DNA of 17,468 bases, taken from NCBI GenBank assembly GCA_943355135.1, contig CALREG010000012.1, forward strand, positions 1 through 17,468, given 5' to 3'. Origin of the DNA: Candidatus Nomurabacteria bacterium (GTDB taxonomy: Bacteria > Patescibacteriota > Minisyncoccia > Phycocordibacterales > SBAW01). Of this stretch, positions 7,807-14,225 are shown piece by piece. The translations under genes were made by a program, and so were the position numbers. The notes beneath the pieces were generated by a model. It was not told where the DNA came from and did not search any database. It worked only from the letters and a program-made list of their open reading frames with translations. Each line of letters opens with the position of its first letter. The first letter of the stretch is position 1.

Positions 7807-7977
7807 TTACATCCGTTGGCTCAACTGATAGCCAAACCAAATACCAACAAACGCGCCAAGTGCGCTTAAAAACATCGAAGAAAACGATATGAGCCCCGCT
7901 CCCCAGAGTGACGGAATAAACCCGCCGATGGTCGAACCGACTATCGCCCCTATCCATACCAACTGCTTGGCGCTCAT
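7807..7977 (-). CDS. Small membrane protein (56 residues), unknown function
   Basis: A short open frame found by translating the 178 bases between the M23 peptidase and GIY-YIG genes. It reads MSAKQLVWIGAIVGSTIGGF, then a proline-containing turn IPSLWGAG, then a second hydrophobic stretch to WFGYQLSQRM. Both halves (about residues 6-20 and 29-50) are long enough to span a membrane and are rich in glycine, as in glycine-zipper hairpins. It starts 5 bases after the M23 stop and ends 4 bases before the GIY-YIG start, so it fills the gap with operon-like spacing. No motif gives a function. A longer frame on the same strand (7784-8017) overlaps the M23 gene and looks like a frame shadow. I favour this as a real gene because of its spacing and its clean two-helix profile. 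Confidence 0.75.
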   Translation of the reverse strand: MSAKQLVWIGAIVGSTIGGFIPSLWGAGLISFSSMFLSALGAFVGIWFGYQLSQRM

Positions 7978-7982
7978 AGTTT

Positions 7983-8846
7983 TTATTGTAGCAAACCAAA
8001 GAACACCATCGGGTCAATCGAGGTGCCGTTTATACGTATGGTGAGGTGCAGGTGCGGCTGCTCGGCGTAGCCGGTCATACCACTAAGACCAACGGTTTGA
8101 TTAGGGAGCACCAACTGCCCTACACTCACGTGTATTTTTGAGAGATGCATATAAAAGGACATGACCCCGAGCCCGTGGTCGACCACAACTGTCTTGCCAT
8201 AGTTGCGATATGTTTTTGCAATACGCACGACCCCGCGGTTGACCGCCATGACCGCAACCCCCTCTTTTGCCCGAAAGTCGGTGCCTTTGTGTGCGATGGA
8301 ATACGCGCCGGTCTGCCGCGAGTAGCCGTACGAGTCGGTGACTATTGGATTTTTGAGCGGCAGACGAAAGCTTTCAGTCCAAAAAGATTTGGTGCCCGTT
8401 TTTATACGGGCAAGCTCGGCATTTTCGCTCGCAAGTGTCGAGACGAGCGTTGCTTGGCTTTTAGTGGTGTTGCCGCCGAGCTTTTCGGGGATACCGAGCG
8501 GCGCCTCGACTTTTGTTCGCGCCGCGACGGTCAAATACGATTCAAAGTTGGTGCCGTCTGACAATGTGGCAGATATTTTGTACGTGCCTGCTTTTTTATA
8601 CAAATCGATACCAATGAGAGCCGAGACAGCGCCACGGTAGACAAACAAGCCGAGCGTCGTGCCATCAAATGTCGCACGCCTAATAGTAGAAGTGGCTGCA
8701 ACTCCAGCAAAAGTAACCAACACTGGCTCACCTTGCACCACCGTACTGGAAGAGAGTTTGATTGAGGGTGATTCAAACGCAGCCGCTGCCTGCGGAAAGA
8801 ATGCCGCAGCACACAGAAACAGGACTGGTAGGATTCGGGCTTTCAC
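7983..8846 (-). CDS. Secreted M23-family (LytM-type) metallopeptidase
   Basis: A 287-residue exported protein. It has a signal peptide (MKAR, a hydrophobic core, and the run AAAA-F near residue 23). A beta-rich N-terminal domain follows (about 26-110, 'VVQGEPVLVTFAG'), of the kind often seen as a bacterial immunoglobulin-like or M23-associated module. The C-terminal domain is M23: zinc ligands H186xxxD190 in AHKGTDF, then MH234 and PHLHLTIR with H265/H267. All four key residues are kept, so it should be active in cutting peptidoglycan cross-links or stems. The start is GTG at 8846, with AGGA 7 bases upstream, and 23 bases after rlmH. The small membrane protein gene begins 5 bases after its stop. 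Confidence 0.93.
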   Translation of the reverse strand: MKARILPVLFLCAAAFFPQAAAAFESPSIKLSSSTVVQGEPVLVTFAGVAATSTIRRATFDGTTLGLFVYRGAVSALIGIDLYKKAGTYKISATLSDGTNFESYLTVAARTKVEAPLGIPEKLGGNTTKSQATLVSTLASENAELARIKTGTKSFWTESFRLPLKNPIVTDSYGYSRQTGAYSIAHKGTDFRAKEGVAVMAVNRGVVRIAKTYRNYGKTVVVDHGLGVMSFYMHLSKIHVSVGQLVLPNQTVGLSGMTGYAEQPHLHLTIRINGTSIDPMVFFGLLQ

Positions 8847-8869
8847 CTATCTATCCTACCAAATTGCCC

Positions 8870-9313
8870 CTAGGCGTGGTGGTACTTGCCACCGTCGATG
8901 ATTGATACCGCACGATAGAGCTGTTCTATAAGAATGAGTCGCACGAGCATGTGTGGGAATACGAGTGAGGAGAGTTTGAGCGTTTTGTTTGCGCGCTCTT
9001 TGACTGAGTCATCAACGCCAAAGGCTCCGCCGATGATAAACACCAGCCGCTTAGTCCCCGACTGCATTTGCGCATCAAGTAGCGTAGAAAACGCAGGTGT
9101 ATCTACATCCTTCCCCCGCTCATCGAGCAATACCACAAAATCCCCCTCTTTAATAAGTTTTAAAATAGCGGCACCCTCCGACTCTTTGGTGCCGACCGTA
9201 GGCGTCGCCCACTCCACTACAAAGCGCTTCTCCAACCGCTGCTGATATTCCTCGATACCCTCTACAACCGTGCGGTCATTCGCCTTACCGGGGGAAATAA
9301 TCAGGATTTTCAT
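8870..9313 (-). CDS. rlmH: 23S rRNA pseudouridine-1915 N3-methyltransferase RlmH
   Basis: A 147-residue SPOUT methyltransferase, close to the usual 155-160. Family signatures: VVLLDERGKDVDT, VFIIGGAFGVDD (the SAM-binding loop of the knot) and the C-terminal FPHMLVRLILIEQLYRA followed by GGKYHH. RlmH methylates pseudouridine 1915 in helix 69 of 23S rRNA on assembled 70S ribosomes. It follows the copper cassette by 17 bases, but a TATAAT at 9322-9327 lies 8 bases before its ATG, so it may have its own promoter rather than depend on copper. No Shine-Dalgarno is visible. The M23 peptidase gene is 23 bases downstream. Confidence 0.96.
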   Translation of the reverse strand: MKILIISPGKANDRTVVEGIEEYQQRLEKRFVVEWATPTVGTKESEGAAILKLIKEGDFVVLLDERGKDVDTPAFSTLLDAQMQSGTKRLVFIIGGAFGVDDSVKERANKTLKLSSLVFPHMLVRLILIEQLYRAVSIIDGGKYHHA

Positions 9314-9321
9314 GCGACCAA

Positions 9322-9327
9322 ATTATA
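9322..9327 (-). promoter_or_regulatory. Candidate -10 box before rlmH
   Basis: A perfect TATAAT on the minus strand ends 8 bases before the rlmH ATG, between the cupredoxin stop codon and rlmH. A -35 at 16-18 bases spacing is not recognisable, so the call rests on the hexamer and position. It predicts a leaderless or nearly leaderless rlmH transcript independent of CsoR. Confidence 0.45.
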
Positions 9328-9330
9328 TCG

Positions 9331-9720
9331 CTACACTTGAAAGTCGATTTCAAACGGATACATACCCATACCGCAGGTGCCTTGCAGTTTTGCAACAGAA
9401 GGAGTGCCTAGGTCTATCTCGGTCGTCCCAGACGGCGGAAGATTTTTTGTAAGATTCATGCTCGGAATGCGCACAACCGAGGTGCAGTCGTAGGTACCAT
9501 CTGTGTTGAACTTAAGTATGGTGGGAATACCAGCCTTTGCAGCACTCTTGCTGGGCGAATAGTTGCCCTTGGCGCGAATTTCGACTATCTGCTTCCCCTC
9601 AACAATACTTACGTTGGCACCGTCTCCCTCTGAGACTGCGCTATCCCTATCCGCAGTAACATACCAAGCCACCCCAATAAGCAGGATCGCAAGTGCAACT
9701 GAGAATATTGTGGATTTCAT
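9331..9720 (-). CDS. Membrane-anchored cupredoxin-like protein of the copper cassette
   Basis: A 129-residue protein with one N-terminal hydrophobic helix (about residues 5-22) and an extracytoplasmic domain resembling the Cupredoxin_1 / plastocyanin-like family. Features that fit are KGNYSPSKSAAKAGIPT (the 'Y-P-x-x-aG-x-P' strand), a Cys in GTYDCTSVV, and the terminal GTCGMGMYPFEIDF, which parallels the 'C-G-M-x-x-G' end of EfeO/CopZ-linked cupredoxin domains. There is no histidine anywhere in the protein, so a classical blue (type 1) site is not possible. Two Cys and nearby Met could hold Cu(I). It is the last gene of the csoR operon, 13 bases after the HMA-SafE gene, with no clear Shine-Dalgarno. 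A role in binding or handing over exported copper is inferred from context. Confidence 0.75.
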   Translation of the reverse strand: MKSTIFSVALAILLIGVAWYVTADRDSAVSEGDGANVSIVEGKQIVEIRAKGNYSPSKSAAKAGIPTILKFNTDGTYDCTSVVRIPSMNLTKNLPPSGTTEIDLGTPSVAKLQGTCGMGMYPFEIDFQV

Positions 9721-9733
9721 ATTGTATATATTA

Positions 9734-10753
9734 CTAGAAGTTAAAGACCGGTGAAATGAGCCCGATAACTACCAAACTATTAATTAGGTTGAGGAGCGCG
9801 AACATGATTACGATAAGTCCAGCAGTTTTAAAGAAGACTCCCGCTTTTGAGCTATTTTGAATACTAAACGAACTAAAGCTGATCAATGCAAGCACTGGGA
9901 GCGTCCCTAGCGCAAATACCAACATCGTGAGCCCTCCGGTGAGAAAACTGCCGGTCGTCAGCGTGTAGAGCTGCATGGACTGCGTGAACCCGCACGGCAG
10001 GAAGAATGTCGCTATGCCTACCAGAAACGGCGTTAGTGTGTGATTGAGTTTGGCGATGCCAAGCGCGTGGCGGCCGAGAAACTTCGGCATGGATGGCTGA
10101 AGCTTTTTTGCCCATGGAAACACATCTAAGAGATTGATGCCGAGTATCAGCATGACGATGCCTATCAGTAGACTCAGAACAAATGTCGCATTCGTGCTCA
10201 AGGCAAATGCGGAACCGAGAGCACCAATAACACCGCCCAAGACAAAGAACCCTATAAGCCGCCCGACATGGAAGAGTAGTTGCGGTTTTATTCTGTCCCC
10301 CTCTTTGGCGAACGTGGCAGACATAGAGAGCACGAGGCCTCCTACCACCGCCATACACGTAGAGAGCGAAGCAATGACACCGATTACAAACGCAGTGCCG
10401 TAAGTGACACTACCTCCACCTACTAGATTAACGATGCCCAACTTTTGCAAAATAAGGAAGCCTACTATAAAAGCAAGGGCAGCAGGTACCGCTATGGTAA
10501 AGTCCGCCCACTGCTTTGATCGAGCGCGTCGCTCAACAGACACAACATATCCGTGTGGCGTAAGTTTTTGCGTCAGCTCAACCGCGACCGCTTCGGGTGA
10601 CCTATCATCAAAATTTCCCTCCAACGTAATGGTGTGATGTTTGAGATTAGATTTGGCACGAGTGATGTATGACAATTCTTGCGCCTCCGATTCGGTCAGA
10701 AGTGTACAAGCACTGCAGTGCATACCGTGGATATGGAGGGTGAGCGTTTTCAT
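9734..10753 (-). CDS. HMA domain fused to DsbD/SafE-like membrane protein
   Basis: A 339-residue fusion. Residues 1-70 are a heavy-metal-associated domain with GMHCSAC (metal-binding CxxC at 12-15). Residues about 85-335 form roughly six hydrophobic segments matching the DsbD_2 / 'sulfite exporter TauE/SafE' family. Two cysteines sit inside membrane segments, in LSTCMAVVGG and FLPCGFTQSMQ; the latter parallels the PCGP of DsbD/CcdA. Related proteins occur beside copper ATPases and are thought to move reducing power or metal across the membrane; the exact activity is unproven. It starts 3 bases after the copA stop, so it shares the CsoR-controlled transcript. I infer that its HMA takes Cu(I) from the same cytoplasmic pool as CopA. 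Confidence 0.85.
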   Translation of the reverse strand: MKTLTLHIHGMHCSACTLLTESEAQELSYITRAKSNLKHHTITLEGNFDDRSPEAVAVELTQKLTPHGYVVSVERRARSKQWADFTIAVPAALAFIVGFLILQKLGIVNLVGGGSVTYGTAFVIGVIASLSTCMAVVGGLVLSMSATFAKEGDRIKPQLLFHVGRLIGFFVLGGVIGALGSAFALSTNATFVLSLLIGIVMLILGINLLDVFPWAKKLQPSMPKFLGRHALGIAKLNHTLTPFLVGIATFFLPCGFTQSMQLYTLTTGSFLTGGLTMLVFALGTLPVLALISFSSFSIQNSSKAGVFFKTAGLIVIMFALLNLINSLVVIGLISPVFNF

Positions 10754-10756
10754 ATG

Positions 10757-13051
10757 TTATAGATTCTTTGCTTTAAGGCGCAGCGAATTACCGACAACGG
10801 ACACACTCGAAAACGCCATTGCAAATCCGGCAAACACAGGACTTAGCAGCCATCCGAATACGGGATAGAAGATCCCCGCTGCAAGCGGAATACCAATGAT
10901 GTTGTAAATAAACGCCCAAAAAAGATTTTGTTTGATGCCACGCATAGTGAGCTTGGACAAACGAACAGCTTTAACTAATTTTGAAATGTCGCCATGCAAA
11001 AGAGTAATGCCGGCGGTCTCGATAGCCACGTCGGTGCCGGTACCCATAGCGATACCAACATCCGCCTGAGCAAGAGCAGGTGCATCATTAATACCATCCC
11101 CCGCCATCGCAACTATGCGACCCTGACCTTGTAACTCTTTTATTGTATTGAGCTTATCCTCGGGGAGTACTTCGGCAACAACTTCATCTATCCCAATGTC
11201 CTTAGCAATAGCACCCGCAGTATTTTTGTTATCCCCAGTAAGCATGATGACCCTGATGCCAAGTGTATGCAGATTTCTTACCGCTTCAATCGCCTCCGAC
11301 TTAATAGCGTCGGCTACCATAACTACACCCAGCACCGCTTCTTTTGTGGCCAGAATAATAGGCGTTTTACCTTGCAAAGTTTCTGCCTCAATTTTATTTA
11401 GATTAAAAGATAGTTTTAGATCTGCAATTAATTTTGTATTGCCTGCAAAATATTCTGTACCCTCAATAAAAGCTGTAACGCCCTTGCCTTTAATAATTTC
11501 GAAATCAGATGCCAGTAGCGCAGAGATGTTCTTTGTTTTTGCATACTCCAAAACAGCGTGGGCAATAGGGTGCTCGGACTTTGTTTCGAGTGTTGCAAGA
11601 ATAGAGATAATCTTTTCTTCCGACAACTGCGACATATTTTGAATACTTACTAACTCGGGCTTACCATAGGTCAGCGTGCCGGTCTTATCGACAACTACCG
11701 TATCTACCTTATGCAGTTTTTCGAGAGTCGCCGCATCCTTGATGAGAATCCCTTCTTTTGCTCCTTTGCCGACACCGACGATAATGGCTGTTGGTGTGGC
11801 AAGACCAAGTGCACATGGGCACGCAATCACCAAAATACCAACGAGCGAGGTAAGCCCGAAGGAAAGTGCTTGAGAAAAACCGAGTATAGGCGTACCGACG
11901 AGAAGCCAAACACCCAAGGTAGCAAAAGCAAACACCAAGACGATTGGGACAAATACCGCAGAAATCTTATCAGCTAATGCTTGAATAGGAGCACGACTGC
12001 CTTGGGCGTCCTCTACCATTTTGATGATCCGAGCGAGAAGCGTCTGCGACCCTACTTTGGTAGCAGTAAAGGTAAACGACCCTGTGGTATTAATTGTGCC
12101 AGAAACGACTGTAGTACCAACACTTTTTTCAACCGGCATTGGTTCGCCAGTTACCATCGACTCATCAACAAAGGATGAGCCTTCAAAAACAGTTCCGTCG
12201 ACCGGGATACGACTCCCTGGCTTAATCATAATTCTGTCGCCATGAACTACCTGACTGATAGAGATCTCCATCTCTTTACCCTCTCTAACAACAAGAGCAG
12301 TCTTTGCTTGGAGGTTGAGTAGTTTCTCTATAGCATCTCCGGTTTTTATTTTTGCTTTAGCCTCCAGGTATTTACCAAGCGTGATGAAAGCGATTACTAC
12401 AATAGTGACGTCGTAATAGGTATGCTCAACATTGATAAACTGCCTCAGCGGTTCCTCAAAGGCCATTACGATAAAGCTGTACAAAAATGCAACCGAGGTA
12501 CCGATGCCGATAAGCGTGTCCATGTTTGCCTTGCCGTAGCGCAAAAAACGATAGAAGCCCCACAAGTACGGCTTGCCTACAACAAAAAGCATGTACGTAG
12601 CAAAAATAGGCAGCAGGTGATGCACAAACTCATACACCACCGTGGACATTGCTGAAACAACTTCAAATTGAGCAAGAGCATCCCAGCCCATGACAACAAT
12701 ACTAAAAATAGTCAGGGGGATAGCCGCTAGCACTTTTGTTCGCATATCGGCAACCTCAGCAAGCTTTTCTTTCTTAGACTGATTCAAACCCATATGTGCC
12801 GCATGCTCACTCGTAGACATACCCATTTCCTCGGCAGTGGAAGGAATCTCCAATGAGTAGCCGAGTGGCTCAATATGTCTGGAAAGCTCCTGCGGGTTCG
12901 TTTTAGAAGTATCAAAAGAGACTTTGGCTTTTTCGGTGCCGTAGTTTACTTCCGCCGAATGTACACCCACAATTTTTTTGAAGGTCTTTTCAATAATGGC
13001 GGAGCATGAAGCGCAATGCATTCCTTTTACTCGGTAGGTTTGTGTATGCAT
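10757..13051 (-). CDS. copA: Cu(I)-exporting P1B-type ATPase CopA
   Basis: A complete 764-residue P-type ATPase. In order: one N-terminal HMA domain with GMHCASC (Cys13, Cys16), a Met/His-containing linker (about 75-90), the A-domain with TGEP (301-304), the membrane metal site CPC (411-413), the phosphorylated Asp455 in DKTGTLT, the HP motif at 494-495, the hinge GDGINDAP (651-658), YN at 716-717 and MAFSS (745-749) in the last helix. CPC, YN and MxxSS together are the P1B-1 signature for Cu(I)/Ag(I) export. It pumps cytoplasmic Cu(I) out across the membrane. The gene begins one base after the csoR stop and is the second gene in the operon under the CsoR operator. Confidence 0.97.
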   Translation of the reverse strand: MHTQTYRVKGMHCASCSAIIEKTFKKIVGVHSAEVNYGTEKAKVSFDTSKTNPQELSRHIEPLGYSLEIPSTAEEMGMSTSEHAAHMGLNQSKKEKLAEVADMRTKVLAAIPLTIFSIVVMGWDALAQFEVVSAMSTVVYEFVHHLLPIFATYMLFVVGKPYLWGFYRFLRYGKANMDTLIGIGTSVAFLYSFIVMAFEEPLRQFINVEHTYYDVTIVVIAFITLGKYLEAKAKIKTGDAIEKLLNLQAKTALVVREGKEMEISISQVVHGDRIMIKPGSRIPVDGTVFEGSSFVDESMVTGEPMPVEKSVGTTVVSGTINTTGSFTFTATKVGSQTLLARIIKMVEDAQGSRAPIQALADKISAVFVPIVLVFAFATLGVWLLVGTPILGFSQALSFGLTSLVGILVIACPCALGLATPTAIIVGVGKGAKEGILIKDAATLEKLHKVDTVVVDKTGTLTYGKPELVSIQNMSQLSEEKIISILATLETKSEHPIAHAVLEYAKTKNISALLASDFEIIKGKGVTAFIEGTEYFAGNTKLIADLKLSFNLNKIEAETLQGKTPIILATKEAVLGVVMVADAIKSEAIEAVRNLHTLGIRVIMLTGDNKNTAGAIAKDIGIDEVVAEVLPEDKLNTIKELQGQGRIVAMAGDGINDAPALAQADVGIAMGTGTDVAIETAGITLLHGDISKLVKAVRLSKLTMRGIKQNLFWAFIYNIIGIPLAAGIFYPVFGWLLSPVFAGFAMAFSSVSVVGNSLRLKAKNL

Positions 13052-13052
13052 A

Positions 13053-13328
13053 TTACTTTCGCTTAAGCTTATACACTTTTATGATCTCTGCTTTTGCCTT
13101 GGCTGTTTGTCCTGTTTGCATTTGATGGTGAACGCAGTGGTCTAAATGATTTTCAAGAAGAAAATCCTCAACATTTGAAAGCCCCTGTTTAACAGCCGAA
13201 GTCTGGGTGATTACATCAATGCAATACACATCTTCTTCGACCATCTTTTGGAGACCACGGACTTGTCCTTCAATAAGTTTGAGTCGATGAACGACTTTAG
13301 CCTTATTTTTATCGTCCATGTATTTCAT
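13053..13328 (-). CDS. csoR: Copper-sensing transcriptional repressor CsoR
   Basis: A 91-residue all-helical repressor of the CsoR/RcnR family (DUF156). The Cu(I) ligand set C-H-C is complete: Cys in DVYCIDV, and the second-helix pair in NHLDHC (His and Cys four positions apart). The basic KVVHRLKLIEGQVRGLQKMV is the DNA-contact helix. Cu(I) binding releases it from DNA. The frame stays open upstream to 13397, but that part runs through the promoter. ATGs at 13337, 13328 and 13319 are possible starts; the first lies within the -10 box. I chose 13328 because the predicted transcription start falls on it, making a leaderless mRNA. It leads the operon csoR-copA-HMA/SafE-cupredoxin and should repress itself. 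Confidence 0.95.
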   Translation of the reverse strand: MKYMDDKNKAKVVHRLKLIEGQVRGLQKMVEEDVYCIDVITQTSAVKQGLSNVEDFLLENHLDHCVHHQMQTGQTAKAKAEIIKVYKLKRK

Positions 13329-13335
13329 ATAACGC

Positions 13336-13363
13336 ATTATACCCCCTAGGGGGTATCGGTCAA
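13336..13363 (-). promoter_or_regulatory. Copper-responsive promoter of the csoR-copA operon
   Basis: On the minus strand: TTGACC (-35, 13363-13358), a 16-base spacer, and a perfect TATAAT (-10, 13341-13336). The predicted +1 is at or next to the ATG at 13328, 7 bases after the -10. The operator palindrome occupies the spacer and the edge of the -10, so bound CsoR would block RNA polymerase. Confidence 0.85.
13339..13356. promoter_or_regulatory. CsoR operator palindrome
   Basis: ATACCCCCTAGGGGGTAT is a perfect 18-bp palindrome. CsoR operators are known as GC-rich palindromes with a run of C then G flanked by AT, matching this form. It lies between the -35 and -10 of the csoR promoter. Only one exact copy occurs in the window. 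Confidence 0.88.
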
Positions 13364-13381
13364 CTGTGTGTACCAGTACTT

Positions 13382-13972
13382 CTACTGCCCGTACCAATGC
13401 CTATACCAACCTTGCATATCCTGTATTTCTTTTGACTGTGAGACGGTAATATTTTTTGCGAGCTGTATCATCTCCGGCCGGTTAGTCCCCGCCTCGAGCA
13501 TTTGCACCATCATAAGGGCGAGCTGATGGTGCGGAATCATCGCCTCAAGAAATACCTTGTCAAAGTCAGTAGCACTCTCCAGTGCTTTCATGTCCTCCTC
13601 TCCACCCATATGCATTCCGCTGCCCGACATCATCCCTCCCCCCATCATTCCTGCACTTCCTTTTGGAACATCTACGCCAAACCAATTTTTATACCAAACG
13701 GTCATATCTCCTATTTCTTTGGTCTGACCTGTAATAATTGCACTCGCAAGAGTTTTGATCTCCGGACGCTTTGATTTTTTGAGTGCCAAGTTTGCCATTG
13801 CTACTGCCCCTTCATGATGTGGGATCATCTGTTCAATGAAATGTTTGTCGATTGTACCCATCATTCCACTGTTTCCGTTGTTGAATCCAGAAAACATTGT
13901 TGACCCAAAAACACCGGCCAACAGGAGACCCACAGCAACCCCTCCGATTCCAAATGTAATATTAGCGTTCAT
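13382..13972 (-). CDS. DUF305 (CopM-like) exported copper-binding protein
   Basis: A 196-residue protein with an N-terminal hydrophobic segment (about residues 5-24) acting as signal or anchor. It then carries two DUF305 repeats, each with the hallmark MIPHH (residues 49-53 and 145-149), a helix such as 'GAVAMANLALKKSKRPEIK', and a terminal DMxxWY. Between them lies a Met/Gly-rich loop (about 109-124, AGMMGGGMMSGSGM) with a His. DUF305 proteins such as cyanobacterial CopM bind copper in the periplasm through His and Met. I chose the ATG at 13972; an in-frame TTG 24 bases upstream is less likely. It ends 18 bases before the -35 of the csoR promoter, so it is upstream of, not inside, the CsoR-controlled operon. 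Its position argues strongly for a copper role. Confidence 0.92.
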   Translation of the reverse strand: MNANITFGIGGVAVGLLLAGVFGSTMFSGFNNGNSGMMGTIDKHFIEQMIPHHEGAVAMANLALKKSKRPEIKTLASAIITGQTKEIGDMTVWYKNWFGVDVPKGSAGMMGGGMMSGSGMHMGGEEDMKALESATDFDKVFLEAMIPHHQLALMMVQMLEAGTNRPEMIQLAKNITVSQSKEIQDMQGWYRHWYGQ

Positions 13973-13994
13973 ACGATTTTTTATTATTATGGCC

Positions 13995-14014
13995 AACTAT
14001 ATATAACTATATAT
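13995..14014. repeat. Tandem 10-bp duplication upstream of the DUF305 gene
   Basis: AACTATATAT occurs twice without a gap (13995-14004 and 14005-14014). The unit equals one helical turn and is pure A+T apart from one base. It lies 23-42 bases before the DUF305 ATG, overlapping the likely -10 zone of that gene, so it may influence melting or bending of the promoter. Confidence 0.9.
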
Positions 14015-14041
14015 ACAGTCTATACCCTAGTACGCTGTCTA
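14012..14041 (-). promoter_or_regulatory. Candidate promoter of the DUF305 gene with CsoR-like half-site
   Basis: On the minus strand TAGACA (14041-14036, 5 of 6 matches to TTGACA) is followed by 18 bases and TGTATA (14017-14012), a weak -10. The spacer contains CTAGGGTAT, which resembles one arm of the exact CsoR operator at 13339-13356. This is a weak candidate: the -10 matches poorly and the second operator arm is missing. Confidence 0.3.
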
Positions 14042-14057
14042 GACACCATATAGTACG
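14028..14057. repeat. Direct repeat TAGTACG flanking palindrome TGTCTAGACA
   Basis: TAGTACG occurs at 14028-14034 and again at 14051-14057. Between the copies is a perfect 10-bp palindrome TGTCTAGACA (14036-14045). The array is 55-85 bases upstream of the DUF305 ATG, a normal place for a regulator-binding site. No known regulator is recognised. Confidence 0.6.
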
Positions 14058-14083
14058 GAGTGGTAGGTGGTATGAAGCAACAT

Positions 14084-14207
14084 AGCTGGGAGACTCCGGA
14101 ACCCTCACACTCTGGGGAACCCTCGGTTCTCCCAATCCTTCCTCCACGGAAGTGATACTGAGCCTCCCTTCCGACCCATCCCTTGTTCGAATCCAGTCTC
14201 CTCAGTT
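14084..14207 (+). other. Possible structured RNA element in the DUF305/tRNA intergenic region
   Basis: The ends of this 124-base segment pair over 12 bp: AGCTGGGAGACT (14084-14095) with AGTCTCC-T-CAGTT (14195-14207), with one bulged T and one G-T pair. Inside are an 8-bp hairpin GGGGAACC-CTC-GGTTCTCC (14114-14132, one G-T pair) and CGGAAG/CTTCCG (14147-14152 with 14168-14173). Both G-T pairs can only form in RNA read from the plus strand, which favours that strand, opposite to all genes here. A TTCGAATCC run (14186-14194) recalls a tRNA T-loop, but a full tRNA cannot be drawn. No protein frame with plausible content covers it, and no plus-strand promoter is convincing. It may be a small RNA, a tRNA relic or chance pairing. 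Confidence 0.35.
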
Positions 14208-14225
14208 CGTCACAAAGTTCCTCAG

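Noticed and set aside
7784..8017. 77-codon minus-strand frame between the M23 and GIY-YIG genes
   Set aside because: It overlaps both neighbours and lies in another frame over the 56-residue membrane protein, which has better spacing and composition.
13329..13397. Upstream extension of csoR
   Set aside because: It passes through the -35, the operator and the -10, and would not be on the transcript.
14100..14200. Signal recognition particle RNA (GGAA loop at 14148-14151)
   Set aside because: The stem below the GGAA is only 3 bp, and the conserved AGCAGCC side of the SRP loop is absent.
14089..14201. A second tRNA with acceptor GGAGACT/AGTCTCC and a TTCGAATCC loop
   Set aside because: The T-stem does not pair next to that acceptor, and no D-arm or anticodon arm can be drawn; kept only as a possible structured element.
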